Notes: generated by a model from the sequence alone, not told the origin. A stretch of DNA of 17,180 bases from JAKOQB01 sp036824465 (GCA_036824465.1 DAITAC010000085.1:1-17180), one strand, 5' to 3'; shown: positions 7,205 to 15,391, counted from the first letter of the stretch. Translations and numbers: made by a program.

Positions 7205-7324
7205 GTCACGCATGACACCCCGCAAAGCCGCCGGCTCGCCGCCATGGGCGACGCCGCGCGCTTCCGATATGCTGGATGCAACTCAACTGCCGGGTCGGCA
7301 CCGCATCAACGCTGCCCGACATCC

Positions 7325-8218
7325 ATGCCCGAACCCGCTCCGGGTCGACCTTCGACCCATCAGAAACACAAGTCTCTGCTCGAACGCCTGACCGCGTTCA
7401 TCTTTCGCGAACCCGAGAACCGCGAGGAGCTGCTCGAGGCACTGCACGATGCGCACGAGCGCAATCTGCTCGACGCCGACGCGCTGTCGATGATCGAAGG
7501 CGTGCTTCAGGTCTCCGAACTGCGCGCGCGCGACCTGATGGTGCCGCGCTCGCAGATGGATATCGTCGACATCGAGGAGTCGCTGGAGAAGTGGATTCCG
7601 CGCGTGATCGAAACCGCGCATTCACGCTTTCCCGTCATCGAGGGCGGCCGCGATCACGTGATCGGCATCCTGCTGGCGAAGGACCTGCTGCGCTACTACC
7701 ACGAAGAAGATTTCGACGTGCGCGCGATGCTGCGCCCCGCGGTGTTCATTCCGGAGGCCAAGCCGCTGAACGTGTTGTTGCGCGATTTTCGCGCCAATCG
7801 CAACCATATGGCGATCGTCGTCGATGAATACGGTGGGGTGGCCGGTCTGATCACCATCGAAGATGTGCTGGAACAGATCGTCGGCGACATCGAGGACGAA
7901 TACGATTTTGACGAGGAAGCCGACGCCATCGTTGCCGAAACTGACGGCCGCTATCGCGTCAAGGCGCTCGCCGAAATCGCGGCGATCAACACCACGTTCG
8001 GCACGGCCTTGTCGGAGACGGAGTTCGACACGATCGGCGGACTGATCACCGATCAACTGGGGCGAGTGCCCAAGCGCGGCGACGTGCTCGAAATCGATGG
8101 CCTGCGCTTCGAAGTCCTGCGCGCGGACGCCCGCCAGGTGCACCTTTTCCAGGTCGCGCGACTGCCGAAGACGGTCGCCCGCGAGTTCGAAGAACTCGAT
8201 GCGAGGCAGGGGACATGA
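7325..8218 (+). CDS. corC: CorC/HlyC-family CBS-domain protein
   Basis: This is a cytoplasmic protein with two CBS domains, linked by family to magnesium and cobalt efflux. It lacks the membrane DUF21 domain of its larger relatives. The 297 residues show a short helical lead (about 15-60, LLEALHDAHERNLLDADA), CBS1 (about 67-125, starting RARDLMVPRSQMD), CBS2 (about 132-190, with MAIVVDEYGGVAGLITIEDVLEQIVGDIEDE) and the C-terminal CorC_HlyC domain (about 205-280). I chose ATG 7325 because the frame upstream to 7193 lacks family character and 297 residues fits the usual 280-300. The stop overlaps the start of a small membrane protein gene (ATGA at 8215-8218). The name corC is by family convention; the transport role is debated, and in beta- and gammaproteobacteria the gene consistently sits beside ybeY and lnt. 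Confidence 0.94.
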   Translation: MPEPAPGRPSTHQKHKSLLERLTAFIFREPENREELLEALHDAHERNLLDADALSMIEGVLQVSELRARDLMVPRSQMDIVDIEESLEKWIPRVIETAHSRFPVIEGGRDHVIGILLAKDLLRYYHEEDFDVRAMLRPAVFIPEAKPLNVLLRDFRANRNHMAIVVDEYGGVAGLITIEDVLEQIVGDIEDEYDFDEEADAIVAETDGRYRVKALAEIAAINTTFGTALSETEFDTIGGLITDQLGRVPKRGDVLEIDGLRFEVLRADARQVHLFQVARLPKTVAREFEELDARQGT

Positions 8219-8421
8219 GAGAGCCCATCACCATGAAGTTTCACGCGCTGACCGTCTTGATCCTGCTGGCGGCGCTGGCCTGTTATGGCGCGAGCCTCGA
8301 CGGCGCGGGACTGGCGCTATTCTTCGCCGGCGCCGTGCTCGAGCTATGGTTCTGGATACGCGCGATCCAGGGTCCGCCGCGCGCGCACGGCCGCACCGCG
8401 ATCACACGATCCCACCGCTAG
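8215..8421 (+). CDS. small two-helix membrane protein, unknown
   Basis: I do not recognise this 68-residue protein. It has two hydrophobic segments (about 10-27 and 29-49) separated by a short polar turn (SLDGAG), then a positively charged tail rich in Arg and His, suggesting an inner-membrane hairpin with a cytoplasmic C-terminus. ATG 8215 overlaps the corC stop and has a purine-rich AGGCAGGGGA stretch just upstream, a reasonable ribosome site. ATG 8233 (MKFHALTV) is an alternative start that would remove 6 residues. The stop is 31 bases before the chosen lnt start. Position between corC and lnt hints at co-expression with envelope functions, but nothing more can be said. It could be a chance frame; the overlap, hydrophobic pattern and tidy fit argue for a real gene. 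Confidence 0.5.
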   Translation: MREPITMKFHALTVLILLAALACYGASLDGAGLALFFAGAVLELWFWIRAIQGPPRAHGRTAITRSHR

Positions 8422-8452
8422 ACTGCGCGCCGAGTCCATCGTCGGCGCGCGC

Positions 8453-9982
8453 TTGCCCTCTTCCGCCTTTCGTTTCCCGCTGTTGATCGGCGCTGCCGCC
8501 GCGCTCGGCGCCGCGCATGCGGCCGCGTTCGCACCCTGGAATCTGCCTTGGTTGCAGGTCGCCGCACTGGCCGCTCTATTCGTTGCCGCAGAGTTGGCCG
8601 GCAGTGCACGCCGCGCCGCGCTGCTGGGGTGGGTCTTCGGACTCGGCTGGTTTGGCATCGGTGTGTCTTGGGTCTACATCAGCATGCACGTGTACGGCCA
8701 GATGCCGGCAGGGCTCGCGTTTGCGGCGACCGCAGCGTTCGCCGCGTTCCTGGCGCTTTATCCATCATTGGTGCTCGGATTCGCGCATCGTTTTGTGTCT
8801 GCCCCCGGCCCTCGGCTGCTGCTCGGCCTGCCGGCCGCATGGGCGCTCAGCGAATGGCTGCGTGGCGTGTTGCTGACCGGGTTCCCCTGGCTGGCGAGCG
8901 GTTATGCGCACAGCGATGGGCCGCTGGCAGGTTATGCGCCGGTGATCGGGGTTTACGGTGTGGCGCTGATTGCCGCGTTCGCAGCCGGCATGATTGCGCA
9001 TCTCCTTCGCTCGCAACCGCGATTGCTTCGCTCAGCCGCCCACACGGTGGGTTTGGCGCTTCTGTTGCTCGTGGGACAAGAACTGCGCGGCATCGAATGG
9101 ACGCAACCTGCCGGCGCTGCGATCAGGGTCCGCCTGGTTCAGGGCAACGTGCCGCAGAACGAGAAGTTCGCCGATGGCGGACTGCAGCGTGCGATCGACA
9201 CCTTTGCACCGCTGATCTATCGCGCAGGCAAGGCGGACCTGGTTGTCCTGCCGGAATCCATCTTCCCGGTGCCATTGAACTACCTGCCGGACGAGGTCGT
9301 GCAGTCACTGCGCAGGTTCTCGCGCGAAAGCGGTGCCGCCCTTGTGTTCGGCGTGTTCATCGAGCAGCCGCGCGGCCAGTATTTCAACAGCGCGGTCGGC
9401 CTGCGACCCGATGACAGCCCGCCGCTGCAGCGTTACAGCAAGCGGCACCTGGTGCCCTTTGGCGAATTCATCCCATGGGGGTTCCGCTGGTTCGTGGATC
9501 GGATGCAGATTCCTATCGGCGACCAGCAACGCGGCGCGCCATATCAGGGGCCGATGGATCTGGCCGGGCAGCGAATCGCCGTCAATATCTGCTACGAAGA
9601 CCTCTTTGGCGCCGAGATCATCTCAGCCTGGCAGGTGCCCGAGCGCGCACCGACCATGCTGCTGAACATATCCAACCTCGCCTGGTTCGATGATTCGATC
9701 GCGCTTCCGCAGCACCTGCAGATTTCAAGATTGCGCGCACTCGAGACGGGGCGCCCAATGCTGCGCGCGACCAATACGGGCGCCACTGCGATCATCGATG
9801 CGCACGGAAACGTGACCGCGCAACTGCCGTTTCAGAGGGCCGGCATGCTTGACGGCGTCGTGCAGGGCCAATCAGGTACCACGCCCTATGTCGCCACGGG
9901 CAACGCGCCTGCGCTGGGACTGATCGGCACCCTGCTGATGGCGGCCTTGTTCGTCCCACGAAGGTTGTTCCCACGCCCGTAG
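8453..9982 (+). CDS. lnt: apolipoprotein N-acyltransferase
   Basis: Lnt adds the third acyl chain to the N-terminal cysteine of lipoproteins, the last step of lipoprotein maturation, in the inner membrane. The product has an N-terminal multi-helix membrane region (about 5-210) and a nitrilase-like periplasmic domain (about 222-480). The latter carries catalytic Glu268 (VLPES), Lys330 (YSKRHLVPFGEF, with Glu338) and Cys380 (NICYEDLFG), which match E. coli Glu267, Lys335 and Cys387, then a C-terminal helix. The start is a problem: no ATG lies near the expected N-terminus. ATG 8285 is in frame but would add 56 Ser/Arg-rich residues that merely overlap the small gene upstream. TTG 8453 gives 509 residues, the usual size, directly before the first helix. 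Identity is certain, start moderately so. glyQ follows after 34 bases. Confidence 0.94.
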   Translation: MPSSAFRFPLLIGAAAALGAAHAAAFAPWNLPWLQVAALAALFVAAELAGSARRAALLGWVFGLGWFGIGVSWVYISMHVYGQMPAGLAFAATAAFAAFLALYPSLVLGFAHRFVSAPGPRLLLGLPAAWALSEWLRGVLLTGFPWLASGYAHSDGPLAGYAPVIGVYGVALIAAFAAGMIAHLLRSQPRLLRSAAHTVGLALLLLVGQELRGIEWTQPAGAAIRVRLVQGNVPQNEKFADGGLQRAIDTFAPLIYRAGKADLVVLPESIFPVPLNYLPDEVVQSLRRFSRESGAALVFGVFIEQPRGQYFNSAVGLRPDDSPPLQRYSKRHLVPFGEFIPWGFRWFVDRMQIPIGDQQRGAPYQGPMDLAGQRIAVNICYEDLFGAEIISAWQVPERAPTMLLNISNLAWFDDSIALPQHLQISRLRALETGRPMLRATNTGATAIIDAHGNVTAQLPFQRAGMLDGVVQGQSGTTPYVATGNAPALGLIGTLLMAALFVPRRLFPRP

Positions 9983-10016
9983 AATCGCGGCGACGCCGCA
10001 TTTTGCGATTCCTCGA

Positions 10017-10934
10017 ATGATCACCTTTCAAGAAGCCATCCTGCGCCTGCAGTCGTACTGGAACGATCAAGGTTGCGCACTATTGCAACCGATCGACATG
10101 GAAGTTGGCGCCGGCACTTCGCACACGGCGACTTTCCTGCGCGCGATCGGACCGGAGCCATGGCGTGCTGCCTATGTGCAGCCGTCGCGTCGACCCAAGG
10201 ACGCCAGGTACGGTGAAAACCCGAACCGCTTGCACCAGCATCATCAGTTCCAGGTGGTGCTGAAGCCCTCGCCGCCCGACATCCTCGAGATCTACCTCGA
10301 CTCGCTGCGCGCGCTCGGCATCGACACGCTGAAGAACGACATCCGCTTCGTCGAGGACAACTGGGAGAACCCAACGCTGGGCGCGTGGGGTCTCGGCTGG
10401 GAAGTCTGGATGAACGGCATGGAGATCACGCAGTTCACCTACTTCCAGCAGGTCGGCGGGCTCGAATGCAGGCCGATCACCGGCGAAATCACCTACGGCC
10501 TCGAGCGGCTGACGATGTACCTGCAGAACGTCGATAACGTGTTCGACCTCGTCTACACACGCTGGCGCGATCGCGGCGTCGAGAAGACCCTGCGCTACGG
10601 CGATGTCTTTCACCAGAACGAAGTCGAACAGAGCAAATTCAACTTCGAGGCATCCGATCCTCAGGTACTGCTCGGCCAGTTCAACCTGTTCGAAACCGAA
10701 GCCAGGCGGCTGATGGATGCGCAACTCGCGCTGCCCGCCTACGAAATGGTGCTGAAGGCCGGACACACGTTCAACCTGCTCGACGCGCGCGGCGCGATCA
10801 GCGTGACTGAACGCGCGGCCTACATAGGCCGCATTCGCAACCTCGCGCGGGCCGTGGCGCAGAGCTACTACGAATCGCGTGAGCGGCTCGGCTTTCCGAT
10901 GCTGACCGATGCCGTAACGCAAGAGGCTGCGTAA
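10017..10934 (+). CDS. glyQ: glycyl-tRNA synthetase alpha subunit
   Basis: This is the catalytic alpha chain of the bacterial alpha2beta2 glycyl-tRNA synthetase, which activates glycine with ATP and charges tRNA-Gly. The 305-residue product is colinear with the family from its first residues (MITFQEAILRLQSYW). It includes the class II core with QPSRRPKDARYGENPNRL (about 55-72), HQFQVVLKPSP, the ENPTLGAWGLGWEVWMNGMEITQFTYFQ region split across about 116-144, and GEITYGLERLTMYLQ, all near-invariant. ATG 10017 agrees with this. A TAGAAT (9980-9985) upstream resembles a -10 box but has no matching -35, so a separate promoter is unproven. The stop overlaps the glyS start by one base (TAATG), the usual coupling for stoichiometric subunits. 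Confidence 0.98.
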   Translation: MITFQEAILRLQSYWNDQGCALLQPIDMEVGAGTSHTATFLRAIGPEPWRAAYVQPSRRPKDARYGENPNRLHQHHQFQVVLKPSPPDILEIYLDSLRALGIDTLKNDIRFVEDNWENPTLGAWGLGWEVWMNGMEITQFTYFQQVGGLECRPITGEITYGLERLTMYLQNVDNVFDLVYTRWRDRGVEKTLRYGDVFHQNEVEQSKFNFEASDPQVLLGQFNLFETEARRLMDAQLALPAYEMVLKAGHTFNLLDARGAISVTERAAYIGRIRNLARAVAQSYYESRERLGFPMLTDAVTQEAA

Positions 10935-13302
10935 TGGCAAGCGCGTCACTGCTGGTTGAGCTGCACACCGAAGAGCTGCCGCCCAAGGCGCTCAAGACAC
11001 TTTCGCAGGCGTTTGCGGCCGGCATCGAAAAGGGACTGCGATCGCGTGACTTCCTTGCCGCCGACAGTCAGACCACCGCGTTCGGCGCGCCGCGCCGTCT
11101 CGGTGTGCATATCACGCACGTTGCAGCGAAATCGGCCGATCAACCATTCAAGCAGAAGCTGATGCCGCTGTCGGTCGCGCAGGACAAGGCCAAGAACTGG
11201 ACCGCGGCATTCATCAAGAAGCTTGAAGCGCTCGGGCGGGGACATCTGGCGAAGCTGACCCCGGGAACCCGGGAGGGACCCGATACGCTGTCAGTCGAGA
11301 GCGATGGCAAGGCAGAGTCCGTGTTCCTGAATGGCGTCGCGGCGGGGCAACCGCTGCTGATCGCACTGCAGGCGGCATTGGACGAGGCCATTCAGCAGCT
11401 GCCTATCCCCAAGGTCATGAGCTATCAACTGGCCGACGGCATGACCACGGTGCAGTTTGCGCGGCCAGCGCATCGTCTGGTCGCGTTGCATGGACATGCG
11501 CCGCTTCCGGTGCAAGTGCTCGGCTTGATCGGTGGCACCAAGACGTTCGGGCATCGCTTTCTGTCGGAGGGCGAGATCGTCGTGCATTCGGCAGATGCCT
11601 ACGCCGAACAACTGGAACGCGAAGGCAAGGTCATCGCATCGTTCGAGAGGCGCCGCGCGCGCATCATCGACCTGCTGCGCAAGGCGGCGGCCGCAATCGA
11701 CGCGCATCCGCTCATGCCGGAGGCGCTGCTCGACGAGGTGACCGCGCTCGTCGAGTGGCCGGTCGTGCTGCAATCCAGCTTCGACAGCGAGTTTCTCGCC
11801 GTGCCGCACGAGTGCCTGATCCTGACCATGCAGCAGAATCAGAAGTATTTCGCGCTGCAGGATGTCCATGGGAAGCTGCTCAACCGTTTCCTGCTGGTGA
11901 CGCACCTCGAGGCCAATGATCCAACCGCAATCATCGAAGGCAATGCGCGCGTGGTGCGGGCACGGCTGGCGGACGCCAAGTTCTTCTACGACCAGGATCG
12001 CAAGCAGACACTCGAATCGCGCGTCGAAGGACTGACCGATGTGGTCTATCACAACAAGCTCGGATCGCAGCTTGAGCGCGTCGAGCGCGTGACACGCATT
12101 GCAGTCGAGATCGCCAAGGCGCTCGGTGTCGATGAGACGCACGTCGGCCGCGCCGCGCACCTGGCAAAAGCCGACTTGCGCACACTGATGGTGAGCGAAT
12201 TCCCCGAGCTGCAGGGCATCATGGGCACGTACTACGCGCGCCATGACGGCGAGGCGAAAGACGTGGCCGATGCGATCGAAGAGCACTACCACCCACGCTT
12301 TGCCGGCGATACGTTACCTACCTCGAAAGTCGGCACCTGCGTTGCGCTAGCGGACAAGCTCGAAACACTGGTCGGTCTGTTCGGAATTGGCGAAAAGCCC
12401 ACTGGCGAGAAGGACCCATACGGGCTGCGTCGCCACGCAATCGGAGTTCTGCGGATTCTTATTGAGAAGCAGCTCAGTATCGATCTCCACGAGCTTTTGG
12501 AGCGCACTGTCCACTGGTTTGAGTCGACTCAACCGCAGACAATCGCAGGAGAAGCTCTAAAGCAACTGGCGACCAAGCGCGGCGAGCCAGTCGGAGCGAT
12601 GCTGATCGGCAAGAACTCATTTCCTCACGATGCACGAGGCGAACTTTGGAGTTTTGTCTTTGAGCGGTTGCGCGGACTTCTGAGAGAACAGGGTTATTCA
12701 GCAAACGAAGTTGAAGCCGTTTTGACGCTACAACCTCACGTCTTAGCTGAGTTGCCGATGAAACTTGCGGCGGTGCGCGCATTCATGCAACTTCCCGAAG
12801 CTGAAAGCCTGGCCGCCGCCAACAAGCGCATCAGCAACATCTTGAAGAAGGCGGGCCCGGTTCCGAGCGAATTCGAACCTACGCTGCTCTTCGAGCCCGC
12901 CGAAAAGTTGCTNNNNNNNNNNNNNNNNNNNNNNNNNNNNNNNNNNNNNNNNNNNNNNNNNNNNNNNNNNNNNNNNNNNNNNNNNNNNNNNNNNNNNNNN
13001 NNNNNNNNNNNNCGGTTCCGAGCGAATTCGAACCTACGCTGCTCTTCGAGCCCGCCGAAAAGTTGCTGGCCGAAGCCTTTGGCCGCACCGCGATGCAATC
13101 GGATGCGCGCTTCGCCGCCGGCGACTATTCGGGCGCGCTCTCGGCGCTGGCGCCGCTGAAGCTGCCGGTCGACAGGTTCTTCGACGACGTGATGGTCAAC
13201 GTCGAGGATCCGAAGCTGCGCGGCAATCGCCTTGCACTGCTCGCGCGCCTGCGCGCGCAGATGAACCGCGTGGCCGACCTGTCGATGCTGGCCGCGGGCT
13301 GA
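10934..13302 (+). CDS. glyS: glycyl-tRNA synthetase beta subunit, interrupted by an assembly gap
   Basis: This is the tRNA-binding beta chain of glycyl-tRNA synthetase. It begins MASASLLVELHTEELPP, carries an HD-like region (HYHPRF, His451-His453), the conserved DKLETLVGLFGIGEKPTGEKDPYGLRR block (Asp494-Arg500) and a C-terminal DALR-type anticodon-binding domain (MVNVEDPKLRGNRLALL). ATG 10934 has AGAGG (10922-10926) 7 bases upstream. The coding frame runs cleanly to 12912, where 100 Ns follow. The sequence after the Ns repeats the last 55 bases before them. Removing 12913-13067 (100 Ns plus one copy) joins the frames exactly and gives a normal 737-residue protein ending at 13302. The gene is therefore intact, not broken; the apparent frameshift is an assembly artefact. 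A lower-GC patch with unusual codons lies at about 12310-12790. plsC starts 3 bases after the stop. Confidence 0.96.
12858..12912 (+). repeat. 55-base direct repeat, left copy (contig end)
   Basis: This stretch runs from CGGTTCCGAGCG to AAAAGTTGCT, right up to the first N, and is identical base for base to 13013-13067. It encodes glyS codons in the correct frame. It is best read as the overlap between two contig ends that the assembler left unmerged, not as a biological repeat. Confidence 0.95.
12913..13012. other. assembly gap, exactly 100 Ns
   Basis: The run of Ns is exactly 100 long, the conventional filler for a scaffold gap of unknown size. Its two flanks are the same 55 bases, and merging them restores glyS. 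The true gap length is therefore most likely negative: no sequence is missing. Confidence 0.97.
13013..13067 (+). repeat. 55-base direct repeat, right copy (contig start)
   Basis: This is the second, identical copy of 12858-12912, starting at the first base after the Ns. Downstream of it the glyS frame continues as LAEAFGRTAMQSDARF without a break once the copies are merged. Confidence 0.95.
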
Positions 13303-13305
13303 TCG

Positions 13306-14088
13306 GTGCGGTTCGCGAACTGGCTGCGCTCGGGTTTGCACCTGGCGCTGCTCACTGTCACCGTGGTGCCCTGGGCATTGGTTGTGCTCGCCGCAATCGT
13401 CACGACGCAGCCGATCCGCTACTGGCTGTGCTGCCGCTGGACGTGGTTTGCGATCTGGACCGCACGCAGGGTGTGCGGCATCACCTGGCGCGTCGAAGGC
13501 TGGGAGAACCTACCCGACGGACCCGCAATCCTGCTGCCCAAGCATCAATCGACGTGGGAGACGTTCTGGCTGCCCTCGTACATGCCGCGGCAACTGACTT
13601 TCGTTTACAAGCGCGAACTGCACTGGGTGCCCTTCTTCGGTTGGGCGATGAAGTCGCTGAACATGATCAACATCGATCGCAGCAAGGGACAGGACGCGTT
13701 CGAGCAGGTCGTCACGCAGGGAACGCAACACCTGCGCGAGCGCTGGTGGATCGTGATTTTCCCCGAAGGCACGCGCACGCTGCCCGGCTCGACTCGGCGT
13801 TACAAGACCGGCGGCGTGCGGCTGGCGGCACGCACCGGCACGCCGGTGGTGCCGATCGCCGTCAACAGTGGCGAGTGCTGGCCGCGCAAGGCATTGCTCA
13901 AGACGCCGGGCGAGATCACGGTGGTCATCGGCAAACCGATCTCGCCGGAAGGAAGAACGGCCGACGAACTGGGCGCGCTCGTAGAATCGTGGATCGAATC
14001 CGAAATGCGGCGCCTGGCGCCGCATCGTTATAGCGGACCGTACGTCGCTGAACGTGCGCGCCCTGCCGAGTCGAACGCGAACGCTTGA
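13306..14088 (+). CDS. plsC: 1-acyl-sn-glycerol-3-phosphate acyltransferase
   Basis: PlsC acylates lysophosphatidate at position 2 to give phosphatidate, the precursor of all membrane phospholipids, at the inner membrane. The 260 residues show one N-terminal hydrophobic helix (about 11-33), acyltransferase motif I as H-x4-E (His80 and Glu85 in KHQSTWE) and motif III FPEGTR (152-157), followed by the VVPIAVNSGE segment. Motif I carries Glu where the classic motif has Asp; I recall the same variant in other betaproteobacterial homologues, so it need not mean loss of activity. The start is GTG 13306, 3 bases after the glyS stop. The stop overlaps the next gene (TTGA). Other lysophospholipid acyltransferases share these motifs, but size and context favour PlsC. 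Confidence 0.9.
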   Translation: MRFANWLRSGLHLALLTVTVVPWALVVLAAIVTTQPIRYWLCCRWTWFAIWTARRVCGITWRVEGWENLPDGPAILLPKHQSTWETFWLPSYMPRQLTFVYKRELHWVPFFGWAMKSLNMINIDRSKGQDAFEQVVTQGTQHLRERWWIVIFPEGTRTLPGSTRRYKTGGVRLAARTGTPVVPIAVNSGECWPRKALLKTPGEITVVIGKPISPEGRTADELGALVESWIESEMRRLAPHRYSGPYVAERARPAESNANA

Positions 14089-14915
14089 AACGCAAAGCAA
14101 CACTGGACGCGCAACAACTTCCGCTGGTTTTCGATGCGCCGGCATTTCCGCCGCCCCAGCCCGGGGCGCCGCGCGGCAGAACGCGCGGCGATGGTCGCCG
14201 TCGCATCGCGCTGGGTCAGGAGTTGTTCGACTACCGGCTGCGGCGGGCGCGCCGCCGCTCGATCGGATTCCAGATCGATGATGGCGGACTGACGGTGAGC
14301 GCACCGCGCTGGGTCACGCTCGCCGAGATCGAGGCTGCAATTGTCGAGAAACAGCGCTGGATCCGCGCCAAGGTTGCCGAATGGCATGACTGGCGACGCA
14401 AGAGACGGCTGCACGAAGTCCGCTGGGCCTCGGGCGGCGTGCTGCCCTTTCTCGGCACCCACCTCACATTGCATCTGCGCACCGATGCGCCGTTGACGAG
14501 CCTGCATGCAAAGGCCGACTCGCGCGAGTTGCACGTGGCACTTCCCGCGCACGCGAGTGAGCAGCAGGTGCGCGACGCTGTCCAGGCATGGCTGCAAGCG
14601 CAGGCGCGGCGCGTGTTCGGCGAACGTATCGCCTTGCTGGCTGCTCCCATGACAACCCGATTGCGTGGCTGGACGCTTTCGTCAGCGCGTTCGCAGTGGG
14701 GGTCGTGCACGCACGATGGCCGTATCCGGTTGAACTGGCGGCTGATTCACTTCTCCTTGGCAGTGATCGATTACGTCATCGCACACGAACTTGCCCATCT
14801 GAGTGAGATGAATCACGGCATGCGATTCTGGAAGACGGTCGGGGCGATCCTGCCTGGATTCGAATCGGCACGCGATGAGATCAAGGGCGTTGATATCTCT
14901 GCATTACAGTTGTAG
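14085..14915 (+). CDS. YgjP/DUF45-type zinc metallopeptidase
   Basis: This 276-residue protein belongs to the YgjP-like (DUF45, often labelled M48) group of predicted zinc peptidases. The active site is clear: HELAH gives His234, Glu235 and His238, with the third ligand probably His244 in the NHGMRFW motif. A conserved SSARSQWGSC block (199-208) and RIRLNWRLI (213-221) precede it, as is usual for the family. The first 45 residues are Pro/Arg-rich and poorly conserved in appearance. There is no signal peptide or membrane helix, so it is probably cytoplasmic. The start is taken as TTG 14085, overlapping the plsC stop by 3 bases. I see no ribosome site and no in-frame ATG before the conserved domain. 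Substrate and role of this family are not well established. Confidence 0.85.
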   Translation: MKRKATLDAQQLPLVFDAPAFPPPQPGAPRGRTRGDGRRRIALGQELFDYRLRRARRRSIGFQIDDGGLTVSAPRWVTLAEIEAAIVEKQRWIRAKVAEWHDWRRKRRLHEVRWASGGVLPFLGTHLTLHLRTDAPLTSLHAKADSRELHVALPAHASEQQVRDAVQAWLQAQARRVFGERIALLAAPMTTRLRGWTLSSARSQWGSCTHDGRIRLNWRLIHFSLAVIDYVIAHELAHLSEMNHGMRFWKTVGAILPGFESARDEIKGVDISALQL

Positions 14916-14938
14916 CTTGTGATCTGCGACTGCGACGC

Positions 14939-14955
14939 CAGCGCGTGAAGCGCTG
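14939..14955 (+). terminator. short hairpin before gloA, weak terminator candidate
   Basis: CAGCGC (14939-14944) and GCGCTG (14950-14955) form a perfect 6-pair stem with loop GTGAA, followed by AATTTCTCCT. The T content is modest, so termination would be inefficient at best. It may separate the glyS-plsC-peptidase transcript from gloA. Confidence 0.3.
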
Positions 14956-15000
14956 AATTTCTCCTAGAATCAGGTCACGTTTGACGGACCACGAAATCCC

Positions 15001-15390
15001 ATGCGAATCCTCCACACCATGCTGCGTGTCGGCGACCTGCAGCGATCGATCGATTTCTATACCAAGGTGATGGGCATGCAGCTGCTGCGCACCACCGATC
15101 GGCCGGAGCAGAAATACACGCTCGCCTTTGTCGGTTACGGCGGTGAAGACCAGCACGCGGTGCTGGAGCTGACGTACAACTACGGCGTCGACAGGTACGA
15201 TCTCGGCAACGCGTACGGCCACATCGCGATCGCCGTGCCCGACGCCTACAAGGCGTGCGAGGCAATTCGCGCCGGCGGCGGCAACGTCACGCGCGAAGCG
15301 GGGCCGGTCAAGGGTGGCACCACCGTGATCGCGTTCGTCACCGACCCGGACGGCTACAAGATCGAACTGATCCAGGAGCGCCCCCGCTGA
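15001..15390 (+). CDS. gloA: lactoylglutathione lyase (glyoxalase I)
   Basis: GloA isomerises the methylglyoxal-glutathione hemithioacetal to S-lactoylglutathione, the first step of methylglyoxal detoxification in the cytoplasm. The 129-residue product has the four metal ligands at the E. coli positions: His5, Glu56, His74 and Glu122, in paired beta-alpha-beta-beta-beta modules. Its short form, without the loops of the zinc enzymes, points to the nickel/cobalt-dependent type. ATG 15001 is the natural start, 4 codons before the first ligand. A TAGAAT (14965-14970) upstream resembles a -10 box but has no good -35. The gene ends one base from the end of rsmA on the other strand. Confidence 0.97.
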   Translation: MRILHTMLRVGDLQRSIDFYTKVMGMQLLRTTDRPEQKYTLAFVGYGGEDQHAVLELTYNYGVDRYDLGNAYGHIAIAVPDAYKACEAIRAGGGNVTREAGPVKGGTTVIAFVTDPDGYKIELIQERPR

Positions 15391-15391
15391 G

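Noticed and set aside
7193..7324. Earlier start for CorC adding 44 residues
   Set aside because: The extension has no family character and includes part of the hairpin after ybeY; ATG 7325 gives the usual length.
11291..12292. 333-codon minus-strand open frame opposite glyS
   Set aside because: It is antisense to conserved glyS sequence and shows no recognisable domain.
12858..13067. The 55-base repeat as a target duplication or mobile-element scar
   Set aside because: The copies abut a run of exactly 100 Ns, are identical, and merging them restores the gene. Contig-end overlap explains everything.
13063..13302. Short independent gene after the N run
   Set aside because: It is the C-terminal anticodon-binding end of GlyS, displaced in frame only by the false gap.
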